DNA of 20,467 nt from CAYUCE01 sp964443275 (GTDB taxonomy: Bacteria; Bipolaricaulota; Bipolaricaulia; CAYUCE01), in contig CAYUCE010000032.1 in assembly GCA_964443275.1 (NCBI GenBank), positions 1 through 20,467 on the forward strand, given 5' to 3'. The notes beneath the pieces were generated by a model that had not been told where the DNA came from, searched no databases, and saw only the letters and a program-made list of their open reading frames with translations. The translations under genes and the position numbers were made by a program. This document shows, piece after piece, positions 6,617 to 13,017 of this stretch. Every line of letters starts with the position of its first letter. The first letter of the stretch is position 1.

Positions 6617-7862
6617 GAAGCTATTTGACCGAGCACTTAAGGTGATGCCCGGCGGGGTCTCATCTCCAGTACGATCCATAAAGCCTTATCCTTTCTTTGT
6701 AAATAAGGCAGAAGGATCACACATTTTCGACGAAGAGGGAAATGAATATATCGATTATTGCATGGGTTATGGCCCGCTACTTTGGGGGCACGGCCTGCCA
6801 GAGCCGGTCAAGGAAAAAATAATTTCCCAACTGGAGAAGGGTATACTTTACGGAGCACCCACAGAGATCGAAGTAAAATTCGCCGAGTTGATTAGTCAGC
6901 ACGTTCCGGGGCTAGAGATGGTCCGTTTGGTAAACTCCGGATCCGAAGCTACAATGGGAGCCATCAGAGCCGCCCGGGGATTTACTGGTAAGGATAAGAT
7001 AATCAAAATTGAAGGAGGATTTCATGGTGCCCACGAATCCGTCTTGGTCAAAGCGGGGAGTGGGGCCATGGGAATTCCGGCATCAAACGGGATCCCCAGG
7101 GATTTCATCAAGCACACCATTCAGGTTCCATTCAACGATGTGGAGGCTATGGAAGAGTCCATCACCAAATATGAGGACGATCTGGCCGCGGTGATTATGG
7201 AGCCGATCATGGGAAATGCAGGAGTTATACTGCCGGGAAACGGATACTTAACAGAAGTAAGGAGGCTTACTAAAAAGCATCAGGTACTTCTCATCTTCGA
7301 TGAGGTAATCACCGGCTTTCGGCTGGGCCTGGGGGGAGCGCAAGAATATTTTGGGGTAACCCCTGATTTGACTACATTAGGAAAGGTGGCCGGGGCAGGT
7401 CTTCCTATAGGGATATTTGGAGGGAAGAGAGAAATAATGAAGGAAGTGGCACCAGCCGGAAATATCTACGAAGCGGGCACTTTCAACGGCCATCCCCTAG
7501 TTTTGACCGCTGGTTATCACCTCCTGGAATATTTGAAAGAAAATAAAGTATATGAAAAGGTCAATCGTCTGGGGGATATCTTACGAAGGAAGGTAGGAGA
7601 GTTAGCCACAAACCGGGGGTATAAAGTAAGCGGTATAGGTTCAATGTTTAAGGTCTTTTTCACCAAGGAAGATAAAGTTCCCAGAAATTATGAGGAGGCC
7701 AAACGTTGTAACTACAATCGGTGGCTGAAAAGCTTCTGGCCTAGTATGCTTGAGGCGGGAATTTTCTTACCCCCCAGCCAATACGAAACTCAGTTTATAA
7801 GCTATGCTCACACGGAAGCGGAGATAGAAAGGACGGTGGATGCTTACCGGAAATGCCTTTGA
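6603..7862 (+). CDS. hemL: Glutamate-1-semialdehyde 2,1-aminomutase
   Basis: HemL is a PLP enzyme (aminotransferase fold type I) that turns glutamate-1-semialdehyde, the HemA product, into 5-aminolevulinate. The 419-residue protein begins FDRALKVMPGGVSSPVRS, as in the family. NSGSEATMGAIRAARG and GGFHGAHES bind the PLP phosphate. IFDEVITGFR supplies the aspartate that pairs with the ring nitrogen (Asp233). The Schiff-base lysine is Lys261 in TTLGKVAGAGLPIG. The C-terminal part YEAGTFNGHP is slightly unlike the common YQAGTLSGNP, pointing to a sub-branch rather than another activity. The start is TTG at 6603 with GAGGTGAT upstream, inside the end of the preceding gene. Its stop overlaps hemC by ten bases. 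Confidence 0.95.
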   Translation: MTKSEKLFDRALKVMPGGVSSPVRSIKPYPFFVNKAEGSHIFDEEGNEYIDYCMGYGPLLWGHGLPEPVKEKIISQLEKGILYGAPTEIEVKFAELISQHVPGLEMVRLVNSGSEATMGAIRAARGFTGKDKIIKIEGGFHGAHESVLVKAGSGAMGIPASNGIPRDFIKHTIQVPFNDVEAMEESITKYEDDLAAVIMEPIMGNAGVILPGNGYLTEVRRLTKKHQVLLIFDEVITGFRLGLGGAQEYFGVTPDLTTLGKVAGAGLPIGIFGGKREIMKEVAPAGNIYEAGTFNGHPLVLTAGYHLLEYLKENKVYEKVNRLGDILRRKVGELATNRGYKVSGIGSMFKVFFTKEDKVPRNYEEAKRCNYNRWLKSFWPSMLEAGIFLPPSQYETQFISYAHTEAEIERTVDAYRKCL

Positions 7863-8734
7863 AACTGGGAACTAGGGGAAGTAGGTTGGCCTTAAAGCAG
7901 TGTGTGAAGGTATTGGAACGACTTGAAACCAAAGGTATAAAGGCTAAAAAAGAGATAGTGACTACCTCGGGGGATGTTTCGCAAAAAAACTTAATCCACG
8001 AGATCGAAGGAAAAGGGGCTTTTGTGAAGGAGATTGATTCGCTGGTATTAAAAGGGAAACTGGATGGCGGAGTTCATTCCATGAAGGATATCCCTAGCGA
8101 TCTCCCCCCCGGCTTGACCATCGCAGCCATCCCCCAACGTAACTCCCCCTATGATCTGCTGCTTACCCGGCAGGGAACTTCATTTGAGGAACTTCCAAAA
8201 GGGGCGATAGTGGGAACCTCCGCTGTTCGCCGCAGAGCACAACTTCTCTGGCACAGATCGGACCTTAGCATAAGGAAATTGCGAGGAAATATAGACACCC
8301 GGATCGATAAACTAAAAGATGGGAAATACGAAGGTATAGTAATTGCAGAGGCCGGAATAAAGCGATTGAACCTAGCTGTTTCCAGGGCGTGTAGACTTCC
8401 CTTTGTCCCTTCCGCCAACCAAGGAGCGATAGCGGTAACGGCGAGAGCTGATAGCAAGGCAGCCCATTTGCTAAATGGGATAAATCATACCCAAACCAGG
8501 CTGGAAACAGAAGTAGAGCGTATAATACTAAATGAAATAGGGGAAGGATGTGCATTACCTTTGGGGGTCTTAGTTCAAAAACAAAATGGGAAACTCGAGA
8601 TTCGAGCTCAGATCCTTATACCCAATGGAGAGAATGAGTACAGTAAAACCATGCAAATATCGACTGAAGGTTACAAAAAAAAGGCAAAAGAAATAGGAAA
8701 GGAGCTGCTGGATTGGAAGGAAAAGCATACCTAG
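7853..8734 (+). CDS. hemC: Hydroxymethylbilane synthase (porphobilinogen deaminase)
   Basis: HemC polymerises four porphobilinogens into linear hydroxymethylbilane. The 293-residue protein starts LKLGTRGSRLALKQ. It has VHSMKDIPSDLP, whose Asp79 is the expected catalytic aspartate, then GTSAVRRRAQLL and KLRGNIDTRIDKL, which bind the cofactor acids. Cys233 in GEGCALPLG is the attachment site of the dipyrromethane cofactor. It is slightly shorter than typical bacterial HemC but complete. ATG at 7853 overlaps hemL by ten bases and the end overlaps cobA by 22 bases, so the genes are likely translationally coupled. The product goes to HemD, the last gene of this operon. Confidence 0.96.
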   Translation: MPLKLGTRGSRLALKQCVKVLERLETKGIKAKKEIVTTSGDVSQKNLIHEIEGKGAFVKEIDSLVLKGKLDGGVHSMKDIPSDLPPGLTIAAIPQRNSPYDLLLTRQGTSFEELPKGAIVGTSAVRRRAQLLWHRSDLSIRKLRGNIDTRIDKLKDGKYEGIVIAEAGIKRLNLAVSRACRLPFVPSANQGAIAVTARADSKAAHLLNGINHTQTRLETEVERIILNEIGEGCALPLGVLVQKQNGKLEIRAQILIPNGENEYSKTMQISTEGYKKKAKEIGKELLDWKEKHT

Positions 8735-9459
8735 TGGGAGCTGGCCCTGGCGATCCTGGCTTGCTGACCCTTAAAGCCAAGGAGGTTATAGAGAAAGCCC
8801 AGGTTATAATGTATGATTCCTTGGTAGGAGATGAGATTATTGAAAGGCTAGCTGGCCGCCTTCCAGAGGTGGAACTTATCGACTGCGGGAAGCGGAAAGG
8901 GAACCATAAATTAACCCAACAGGAGATCAACCAATTGCTTCTGGCCAAAGTGAAAGAGGGAAAAGTGGTGGTAAGGCTTAAGGGAGGTGATCCTTTCGTC
9001 TTCGGTAGAGGGGGTGAGGAGCTAGAGTTTCTAAAAATAAATGGGATTTCCTGCCAAGTTATACCGGGGATTACCTCGGCAATTGCAGCTCCAGCTTACG
9101 CCGGCATTCCGGTTACTCACCGAGGGCTTGCCTCTTCGGTCACCTTTATCACTGGGCATGAAGACCCCACAAAAGAGGATAGTGACCTAAATTGGGAGTG
9201 CTTAGCCAAAATTGGGGGGACTGTGGTGGTGCTAATGGGGGTAACCAAAATGGAGGAGATAGCAGGGATGTTAATGAATAAAGGGATGGATCCTGATACT
9301 CCGGCAGCGGTAATAGAAGAGGCAACTCTTACTGATCAACGGGTGATTACCGGAAAACTAAATTCAATAGCCAAACGGGCTATGGAGGAGGAGGTCAAGC
9401 CGCCGGCGATCATGGTCTTGGGTAAGGTAGTAACTTTAGGCTACAAGGATGAATCTTAA
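8713..9459 (+). CDS. cobA: Uroporphyrinogen-III C-methyltransferase (SUMT)
   Basis: SUMT adds two methyl groups from SAM to uroporphyrinogen III at C2 and C7, giving precorrin-2. This diverts the pathway to siroheme rather than to protoporphyrin. The 248-residue protein has the family amino-end motif VGAGPGDPGLLTLKA, the SAM site KGGDPFVFGRGGEE, PGITSAIAAPAYAGIP and GTVVVLMGV, with normal length. It stands alone and is not fused to HemD or to a CysG dehydrogenase domain. The start is TTG at 8713, overlapping hemC by 22 bases, with GGAG in the preceding codons; the end overlaps hemD by 11 bases. In this cluster it supplies precorrin-2 to the dehydrogenase encoded at 5990. Confidence 0.95.
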   Translation: MEGKAYLVGAGPGDPGLLTLKAKEVIEKAQVIMYDSLVGDEIIERLAGRLPEVELIDCGKRKGNHKLTQQEINQLLLAKVKEGKVVVRLKGGDPFVFGRGGEELEFLKINGISCQVIPGITSAIAAPAYAGIPVTHRGLASSVTFITGHEDPTKEDSDLNWECLAKIGGTVVVLMGVTKMEEIAGMLMNKGMDPDTPAAVIEEATLTDQRVITGKLNSIAKRAMEEEVKPPAIMVLGKVVTLGYKDES

Positions 9460-10198
9460 AATGAAAGCTGCAATCTTTCGGCCTAAAATTTACGAGCGCA
9501 AATCAAGAGAGTATTTAAAAAAACAGGGGTTTGATCCTATATCCATACCTCTAGTTGAACCGGAACCCACCGGCTGTAGGCCGCTAAGCAATGCCGATTA
9601 TTTGATATTTACAAGCGTTAACGGGGTAAGGTTTGCCTTCAAGCAAGCTGATCTAGAAGCTGATGAACTGAGTAAATCTACAATTTGTGCCATCGGTCCA
9701 AAAACCGCCCAAGGGTTAGAAAAGCAAGGTTTGAGAGCAAGTATAATACCAAAAAATTATTCTTCTAAAGGTTTGGTGGATACACTAACCCCCCTAGTTT
9801 ATGAAAAGAGGGTAGAAGTGGCCAGGAGTTCGCAGGGTTCAAAAACCTTACTTAAGGGATTAAACCAAGCTGGGGCCTTCGTTCATGAGACGGTACTTTA
9901 CCGGCTAAAACGTCCGCGCATCGAAAAAAAGTTAGTGAAAGAAGTCTTAGAAAAGGCCGATCTTTTCCTGTTTACCAGCTCGCTTATTGTTAGAACTTTC
10001 CTAGATATTATTCCCGACCAAGAGAAAGCGGTAAAAATCCTGAACCAAAGGCAGGTTGGAGCAATAGGAGATCCAACCCGCCAGAGGCTTAAAAATTATG
10101 GAATCAAGGTAGGTATAACCCCCCCTCGATCCACATTTAGCTCTTTAGTCAAAGAAGCAAGCAAATTATTGAGCAGCAAAAAGAGGCCTGCCTCTTAA
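9449..10198 (+). CDS. hemD: Uroporphyrinogen-III synthase
   Basis: HemD cyclises hydroxymethylbilane with inversion of ring D to form uroporphyrinogen III. The family is poorly conserved, but this 249-residue protein fits it. There are two similar alpha/beta domains, YLIFTSVNGVRFAF near residue 50, and the second-domain block LFLFTSSLIVRTFLDI near 170. VGAIGDPTRQRLKNYGIKV follows, as does the TPPRSTFSSLVKEA tail that usually reads P..ptidglv.ai. The position directly after hemC and cobA supports the call. ATG 9449 overlaps cobA; another ATG at 9461 is possible. The gene closes the plus-strand haem operon, and a hairpin overlaps its last codons. Confidence 0.9.
   Translation: MNLKMKAAIFRPKIYERKSREYLKKQGFDPISIPLVEPEPTGCRPLSNADYLIFTSVNGVRFAFKQADLEADELSKSTICAIGPKTAQGLEKQGLRASIIPKNYSSKGLVDTLTPLVYEKRVEVARSSQGSKTLLKGLNQAGAFVHETVLYRLKRPRIEKKLVKEVLEKADLFLFTSSLIVRTFLDIIPDQEKAVKILNQRQVGAIGDPTRQRLKNYGIKVGITPPRSTFSSLVKEASKLLSSKKRPAS
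10181..10196. terminator. Bidirectional terminator between hemD and the split-Soret cytochrome gene
   Basis: AAGAGG (10181-10186) and CCTCTT (10191-10196) form a six-base stem with a four-base loop at the end of hemD. On the minus strand the stem is followed directly by TTT and T-rich sequence, so it best ends the cytochrome gene that stops at 10214. On the plus strand it is followed by AAATCTAAGTTTTT, a weaker arrangement that may still end the haem operon. Confidence 0.6.
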
Positions 10199-10213
10199 AT
10201 CTAAGTTTTTAGG

Positions 10214-10996
10214 TTAGTGTGGTTCGTGGCATTTTAAGCAATCCATTTTTCCGAATACATTTGCCTGAGATTCATCTGGTCCATGGCAATCAAGGCATTC
10301 CCCAACTACAGTCGGTGCTGCCCATGTGGCTTCAAATTCTCCCGCCGCGTGTTGGTTTAATAATTCCGCTGCATGTGCTGACACCTGAGCAACCAGCCGA
10401 GCACATCGCTCTGAACGCTCAGGGGATTCTGAACCGAAGCCCGATGCATCACACCACTTGGTGACCGAAACATGGCAAAGGGCCGATCCGGATACGCTCG
10501 TTGTCTCTATCTCTGCCTTCTTTGGCTCACTCGGCTTATAGGCGGGGATAGCGGTCTCCGTATACCAACCTATAAGCTCACTTGATAAAGCCATGTAATC
10601 CTCGGTTACCAGGTTTATAGCGGCAGATGATCCATTTAGTGCCCCACATATAGTCCCCCAGCCTGCTTGTCCTCCGGCTCCATAGTCCATCATTTTCGAT
10701 GGGATCAAGGTGTAAGGATAACCTACCTGTTCTCGCAATTCACCAACTATCGCTTCAAAGCTTCCCCCGGAACAATGCAAATTATTGAAATACGCTTCGT
10801 ATCCTCTCTCTGCCACTGCTTGAGGATCTAACTTCTTATAGGACCAGGGCCATTCGGGAGGCTCTTCAGCAGCTTTTCCGGCAACTGATCTTGAGCCCAG
10901 CTTGAGTATACCTGCTCCCACGGCGGCTCCGCCTACAAACTTACCTGCATCTTTGATTAATTCTCTTCTGGAAACTTTCTTCTCACTTACTGACAT
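10214..10996 (-). CDS. Split-Soret-type dihaem cytochrome c with Tat signal
   Basis: The 260-residue protein carries a twin-arginine signal (SRRELIKDAGKF, then a small-residue hydrophobic stretch GGAAVGAGIL), so it is exported folded. The body matches the split-Soret/C_GCAxxG_C_C redox family: Cys75 in NNLHCSGGSFEA, Cys117 in GWGTICGALNG, and LCHVSVTKWCDASG with Cys164 and Cys172. RSERCARLVAQV (Cys188) follows. Two haem c sites close the protein, CLDCH (234-238) and CLKCH (253-257). Cysteines outside the haem motifs suggest an extra metal or redox centre, as in some relatives. A Tat signal on a cytochrome c fits a protein that binds another cofactor before export. The start has TAGGAGG upstream. 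Its physiological partner is not established; it is divergent from a small multihaem cytochrome. Confidence 0.88.
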   Translation of the reverse strand: MSVSEKKVSRRELIKDAGKFVGGAAVGAGILKLGSRSVAGKAAEEPPEWPWSYKKLDPQAVAERGYEAYFNNLHCSGGSFEAIVGELREQVGYPYTLIPSKMMDYGAGGQAGWGTICGALNGSSAAINLVTEDYMALSSELIGWYTETAIPAYKPSEPKKAEIETTSVSGSALCHVSVTKWCDASGFGSESPERSERCARLVAQVSAHAAELLNQHAAGEFEATWAAPTVVGECLDCHGPDESQANVFGKMDCLKCHEPH

Positions 10997-11012
10997 TAAG
11001 ACTTACCTCCTA

Positions 11013-11037
11013 TTTGTGATTGAGAAAATTATAACAT
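11013..11037 (-). repeat. 25-bp promoter element, copy 1 (split-Soret gene)
   Basis: Plus-strand bases 11013-11037 begin TTTGTGATTG and end TTATAACAT. They match 16121-16145 at 24 of 25 positions. In gene orientation the element covers the -10 box TATAAT and continues about 15 bases downstream, ending CAATCACAAA, so it spans the predicted transcription start. It may be an operator around +1. Confidence 0.8.
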
Positions 11038-11057
11038 TGCCTGCTGCTTTTTGTCAA
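11028..11057 (-). promoter_or_regulatory. Promoter of the split-Soret cytochrome gene
   Basis: Minus-strand TTGACA (11057-11052) and TATAAT (11033-11028) are 18 bases apart, both perfect consensus hexamers. Transcription would begin near 11021, about 25 bases before the ATG at 10996. The -10 region lies inside the 25-bp element shared with the triheme cytochrome promoter at 16136. Confidence 0.8.
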
Positions 11058-11085
11058 ATGATTACCAGATGAAGAACAAGCAAGC

Positions 11086-11113
11086 TTGACAAAACGATAG
11101 AGTGCACTATAAT
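11086..11113 (+). promoter_or_regulatory. Promoter of the small multihaem cytochrome gene
   Basis: TTGACA (11086-11091) and TATAAT (11108-11113) are perfect hexamers 16 bases apart. AAGGAGGTG at 11125-11133 follows, five bases before the ATG at 11138. Together these predict strong expression. The -35 box is only 28 bases from the -35 box of the divergent split-Soret gene. Confidence 0.85.
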
Positions 11114-11137
11114 ATATGGAAAGCAAGGAGGTGAAAT

Positions 11138-11542
11138 ATGGTGAGTAAACGTATTGGTATAATTGTAGTAATTCTTGCAGTAGCCCTCATAGGGGCTTTG
11201 CTGATTACACCGCTTCTAGCTCAGGAGGCAGAGGAAGAAGCCCCGGCTCGTGGTTGTGGCATAGCTACGGGATGCCATGCTCCAGAGAGTAAGTACAATT
11301 TACAGCATGAAATTGATGGTATCCAAGGGCATCCAAGTACCGAAATAAGTTCGGTGAAAGATTGTGCAAAATGTCATGAGTTCCGTACTGTCGAAGAAAG
11401 TGGGGGTGCTGTAAACTTGGCTAATTCATCACACTTCGTTCACCTCACTAGTGAGCACTTTGAAGGCAACTGTTTCTCCTGTCACATGATTGATGATGAA
11501 GGAGAAATGGCGCTTTTTAACTTTGTAACCGGCAATTTCTAG
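11138..11542 (+). CDS. Small exported multihaem cytochrome c with a CX5CH motif
   Basis: The 134-residue protein has a hydrophobic segment at residues 7-27, either a signal peptide or a membrane anchor, then an acidic linker. Two standard haem sites are present: CAKCH (76-80) and CFSCH (112-116). A third position reads CGIATGCH (40-47), with five rather than two residues between the cysteines. The protein is paralogous to the triheme cytochrome at 15618-16010. Both share RGC at the first site, a GHP, a His-rich run before the last site, and the final NCxxCHxxD block, but the paralogue has an ordinary CSFCH there. It probably shuttles electrons in the periplasm. Whether the first site binds haem is uncertain. 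It stands alone under its own strong promoter, with a terminator at 11622. Confidence 0.85.
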   Translation: MVSKRIGIIVVILAVALIGALLITPLLAQEAEEEAPARGCGIATGCHAPESKYNLQHEIDGIQGHPSTEISSVKDCAKCHEFRTVEESGGAVNLANSSHFVHLTSEHFEGNCFSCHMIDDEGEMALFNFVTGNF

Positions 11543-11621
11543 AAAAGAATTAATTAGCGAAGAAGGGTACCCCAACGGTAGCTCCCGGGTACTCTAATAA
11601 AATATCATCCTGAAAAATTCC

Positions 11622-11638
11622 AGGGGGAGTTTCCCCCT
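11622..11638 (+). terminator. Terminator-like hairpin after the small cytochrome gene
   Basis: AGGGGGA (11622-11628) pairs with TCCCCCT (11632-11638) around a three-base loop, followed by TTATAATT. This is a strong GC stem with a short, imperfect T tract. It lies 80 bases after the cytochrome stop and likely ends that transcript. Confidence 0.6.
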
Positions 11639-11734
11639 TTATAATTAACCTGGGTAGTATAGCTCAACCGCTAGAATCAACCTTACCCTGGCAGCATCCA
11701 GCAGTTTGTCTTAATTATTTCACCAAACACTATA

Positions 11735-11761
11735 TGAGAGTTGGGCCAGGCTTCGCTCTCA
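11735..11761 (+). other. Hairpin in the leader region of menG
   Basis: TGAGAG (11735-11740) pairs perfectly with CTCTCA (11756-11761) around a 15-base loop, about 45 bases before the menG start. Bases 11639-11806 otherwise hold no gene I can recognise and no convincing promoter. The hairpin could be part of the menG 5' leader, but its role is unknown and it may be chance. Confidence 0.3.
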
Positions 11762-11806
11762 GATAAGATTAGCAAAGCATCTTAAAGACAAGATAAATCA
11801 AAGGGA

Positions 11807-12502
11807 ATGATGGATCAAGAGAAGATAATCAAGCTATTTTCTTTCATCTCCGAAAAGTATGATTGCGTGGATCGTCTTTTAAGTTTTGGTCGAGATAGGT
11901 ATTGGAGAAGATGCCTGGTTGATGAGGCAAATTCTTGTTCAGCCACAAAGATACTGGATATATGTACCGGTACTGGCGAGGTGGTTAAAGAGTTTGGGAC
12001 AAGAGGTATTGGACGAGAGATAGTTGGCCTAGATCTTTCAGAAGAGATGCTGGATATTGCCCGAAAGAAAATAACCAGAAAAAATCTGGCCAGTAGAATT
12101 AAATTCCTGAAAGCCGATGCCCAAGATCTTCCTTTTCCCAGTGAGACTTTTGACCTGGTGAGTATGGCTTTTGGATTGAGAAATATATCCGAGCCAAGAC
12201 GAGCAATCGAAGAGATGAACCGGGTATTAAAAAAGGGTGGAAAAGCTTTAATTCTCGAATTTACTCTCCCCCCAAACGCTTTATTAAGGGAGCTTTATCT
12301 TCTCTATCTAAAGACAGCAGCCCCTTTTTTAGGGAAAGTAATAGTTGGTTCAAAAACTCCCTATAATTACTTGGTATCTTCGATTTCCAGTTTTTATAAA
12401 GAAAGCAATGTTCTCAAGTTACTTAAATCAGCCAGTTTGGAGGATATTAATCGCCAGAGTCTAACCGGAGGAATAGTTACCCTTTATAAGGGAAAAAGAT
12501 AA
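11807..12502 (+). CDS. menG: Demethylmenaquinone/ubiquinone methyltransferase family protein
   Basis: MenG (UbiE) C-methylates demethylmenaquinone with SAM, the last step of menaquinone synthesis. The 231-residue class I methyltransferase starts with the family block LFSFISEKYDCVDRLLSFG and RYWRR. SAM motif I is LDICTGTGEV, followed by GLDLSEEMLDIARKK and LKADAQDLPFP. The UbiE signature AFGLRNISEPRRAIEEM comes next, then PYNYLVSSISSFY and TGGIVTLYKG at the end. The gene is complete. AAAGGGA precedes ATG 11807; a second ATG follows at once at 11810. Given an anaerobic setting with no ubiquinone genes, menaquinone is the likely substrate. It is monocistronic, convergent with the hydrogenase operon, and supplies the quinone pool that H2 oxidation could reduce. 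A relic of a second family member lies at 1-267. Confidence 0.9.
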   Translation: MMDQEKIIKLFSFISEKYDCVDRLLSFGRDRYWRRCLVDEANSCSATKILDICTGTGEVVKEFGTRGIGREIVGLDLSEEMLDIARKKITRKNLASRIKFLKADAQDLPFPSETFDLVSMAFGLRNISEPRRAIEEMNRVLKKGGKALILEFTLPPNALLRELYLLYLKTAAPFLGKVIVGSKTPYNYLVSSISSFYKESNVLKLLKSASLEDINRQSLTGGIVTLYKGKR

Positions 12503-12535
12503 AGAACCACCAACAGCCATTGATCCAAGACAGCC

Positions 12536-12988
12536 TTAGAGAACCCCTAGCTCTCCTTTAACTGCTCTGATTACTGTAGGAATGGCTTCCTTTAGCTCTG
12601 GTGATAGCTCATCCTTACATCTAATTTGCTTTGGCTCGATTCCGATGATGATAGTCTCAGGCTCTATATCCAACAGACCAGCTACCTTTAACACCTCTTG
12701 AAGGGTAATCTGGTGAAGCGAGATGGAATTAGGTGATTTTTGAAAGAGATCTTCAAGTCGAAGGCGGTATATGGATCCCACCCCTTCACCTGCCTGAACG
12801 GCATCAACGATGATCAATTTCTGGACATTTTCCAAGTAAGGAATCAAATCGAATGCCGCCGTTCCTCCGTCTACAACCTCGACGTTTGGGGGCAGGTCCA
12901 TCTCCATCAGTTTTCTAACCACATGGACCCCAACGCCCTCATCTCCCATCAACAGATTACCCACCCCAAGAACAAGTATCTTCCCCAT
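12536..12988 (-). CDS. [NiFe] hydrogenase maturation protease (HyaD/HybD family)
   Basis: This endopeptidase checks nickel insertion and clips the C-terminal tail of the large subunit so that the active site can close. The 150-residue protein has GVGNLLMGDEGVGVHV at the start, VVDGGTAAFDL, IIVDAV and ISLHQI. The three nickel-binding residues of HybD (Glu, Asp, His) correspond to Glu17, Asp62 and His92. It begins 30 bases after the large-subunit stop with TAAGGAGG just before ATG 12988, and is the last gene of the hydrogenase operon. Its presumed substrate is encoded immediately upstream and still carries the tail to be removed. The general Hyp maturation genes are not in this window. Confidence 0.95.
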   Translation of the reverse strand: MGKILVLGVGNLLMGDEGVGVHVVRKLMEMDLPPNVEVVDGGTAAFDLIPYLENVQKLIIVDAVQAGEGVGSIYRLRLEDLFQKSPNSISLHQITLQEVLKVAGLLDIEPETIIIGIEPKQIRCKDELSPELKEAIPTVIRAVKGELGVL

Positions 12989-13017
12989 TACCTCCTTATC
13001 TTTCGCAAGAACTTTTC

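Noticed and set aside
11645..11710. tRNA-like stretch (GTAGTATAGCTCAACCG)
   Set aside because: There is no T-loop consensus, acceptor stem or anticodon arm, so the likeness to a D arm is superficial.
12503..12535. Terminator between the convergent menG and protease genes
   Set aside because: Only a short imperfect hairpin with no T run is visible in the 33-base gap and adjacent codons.
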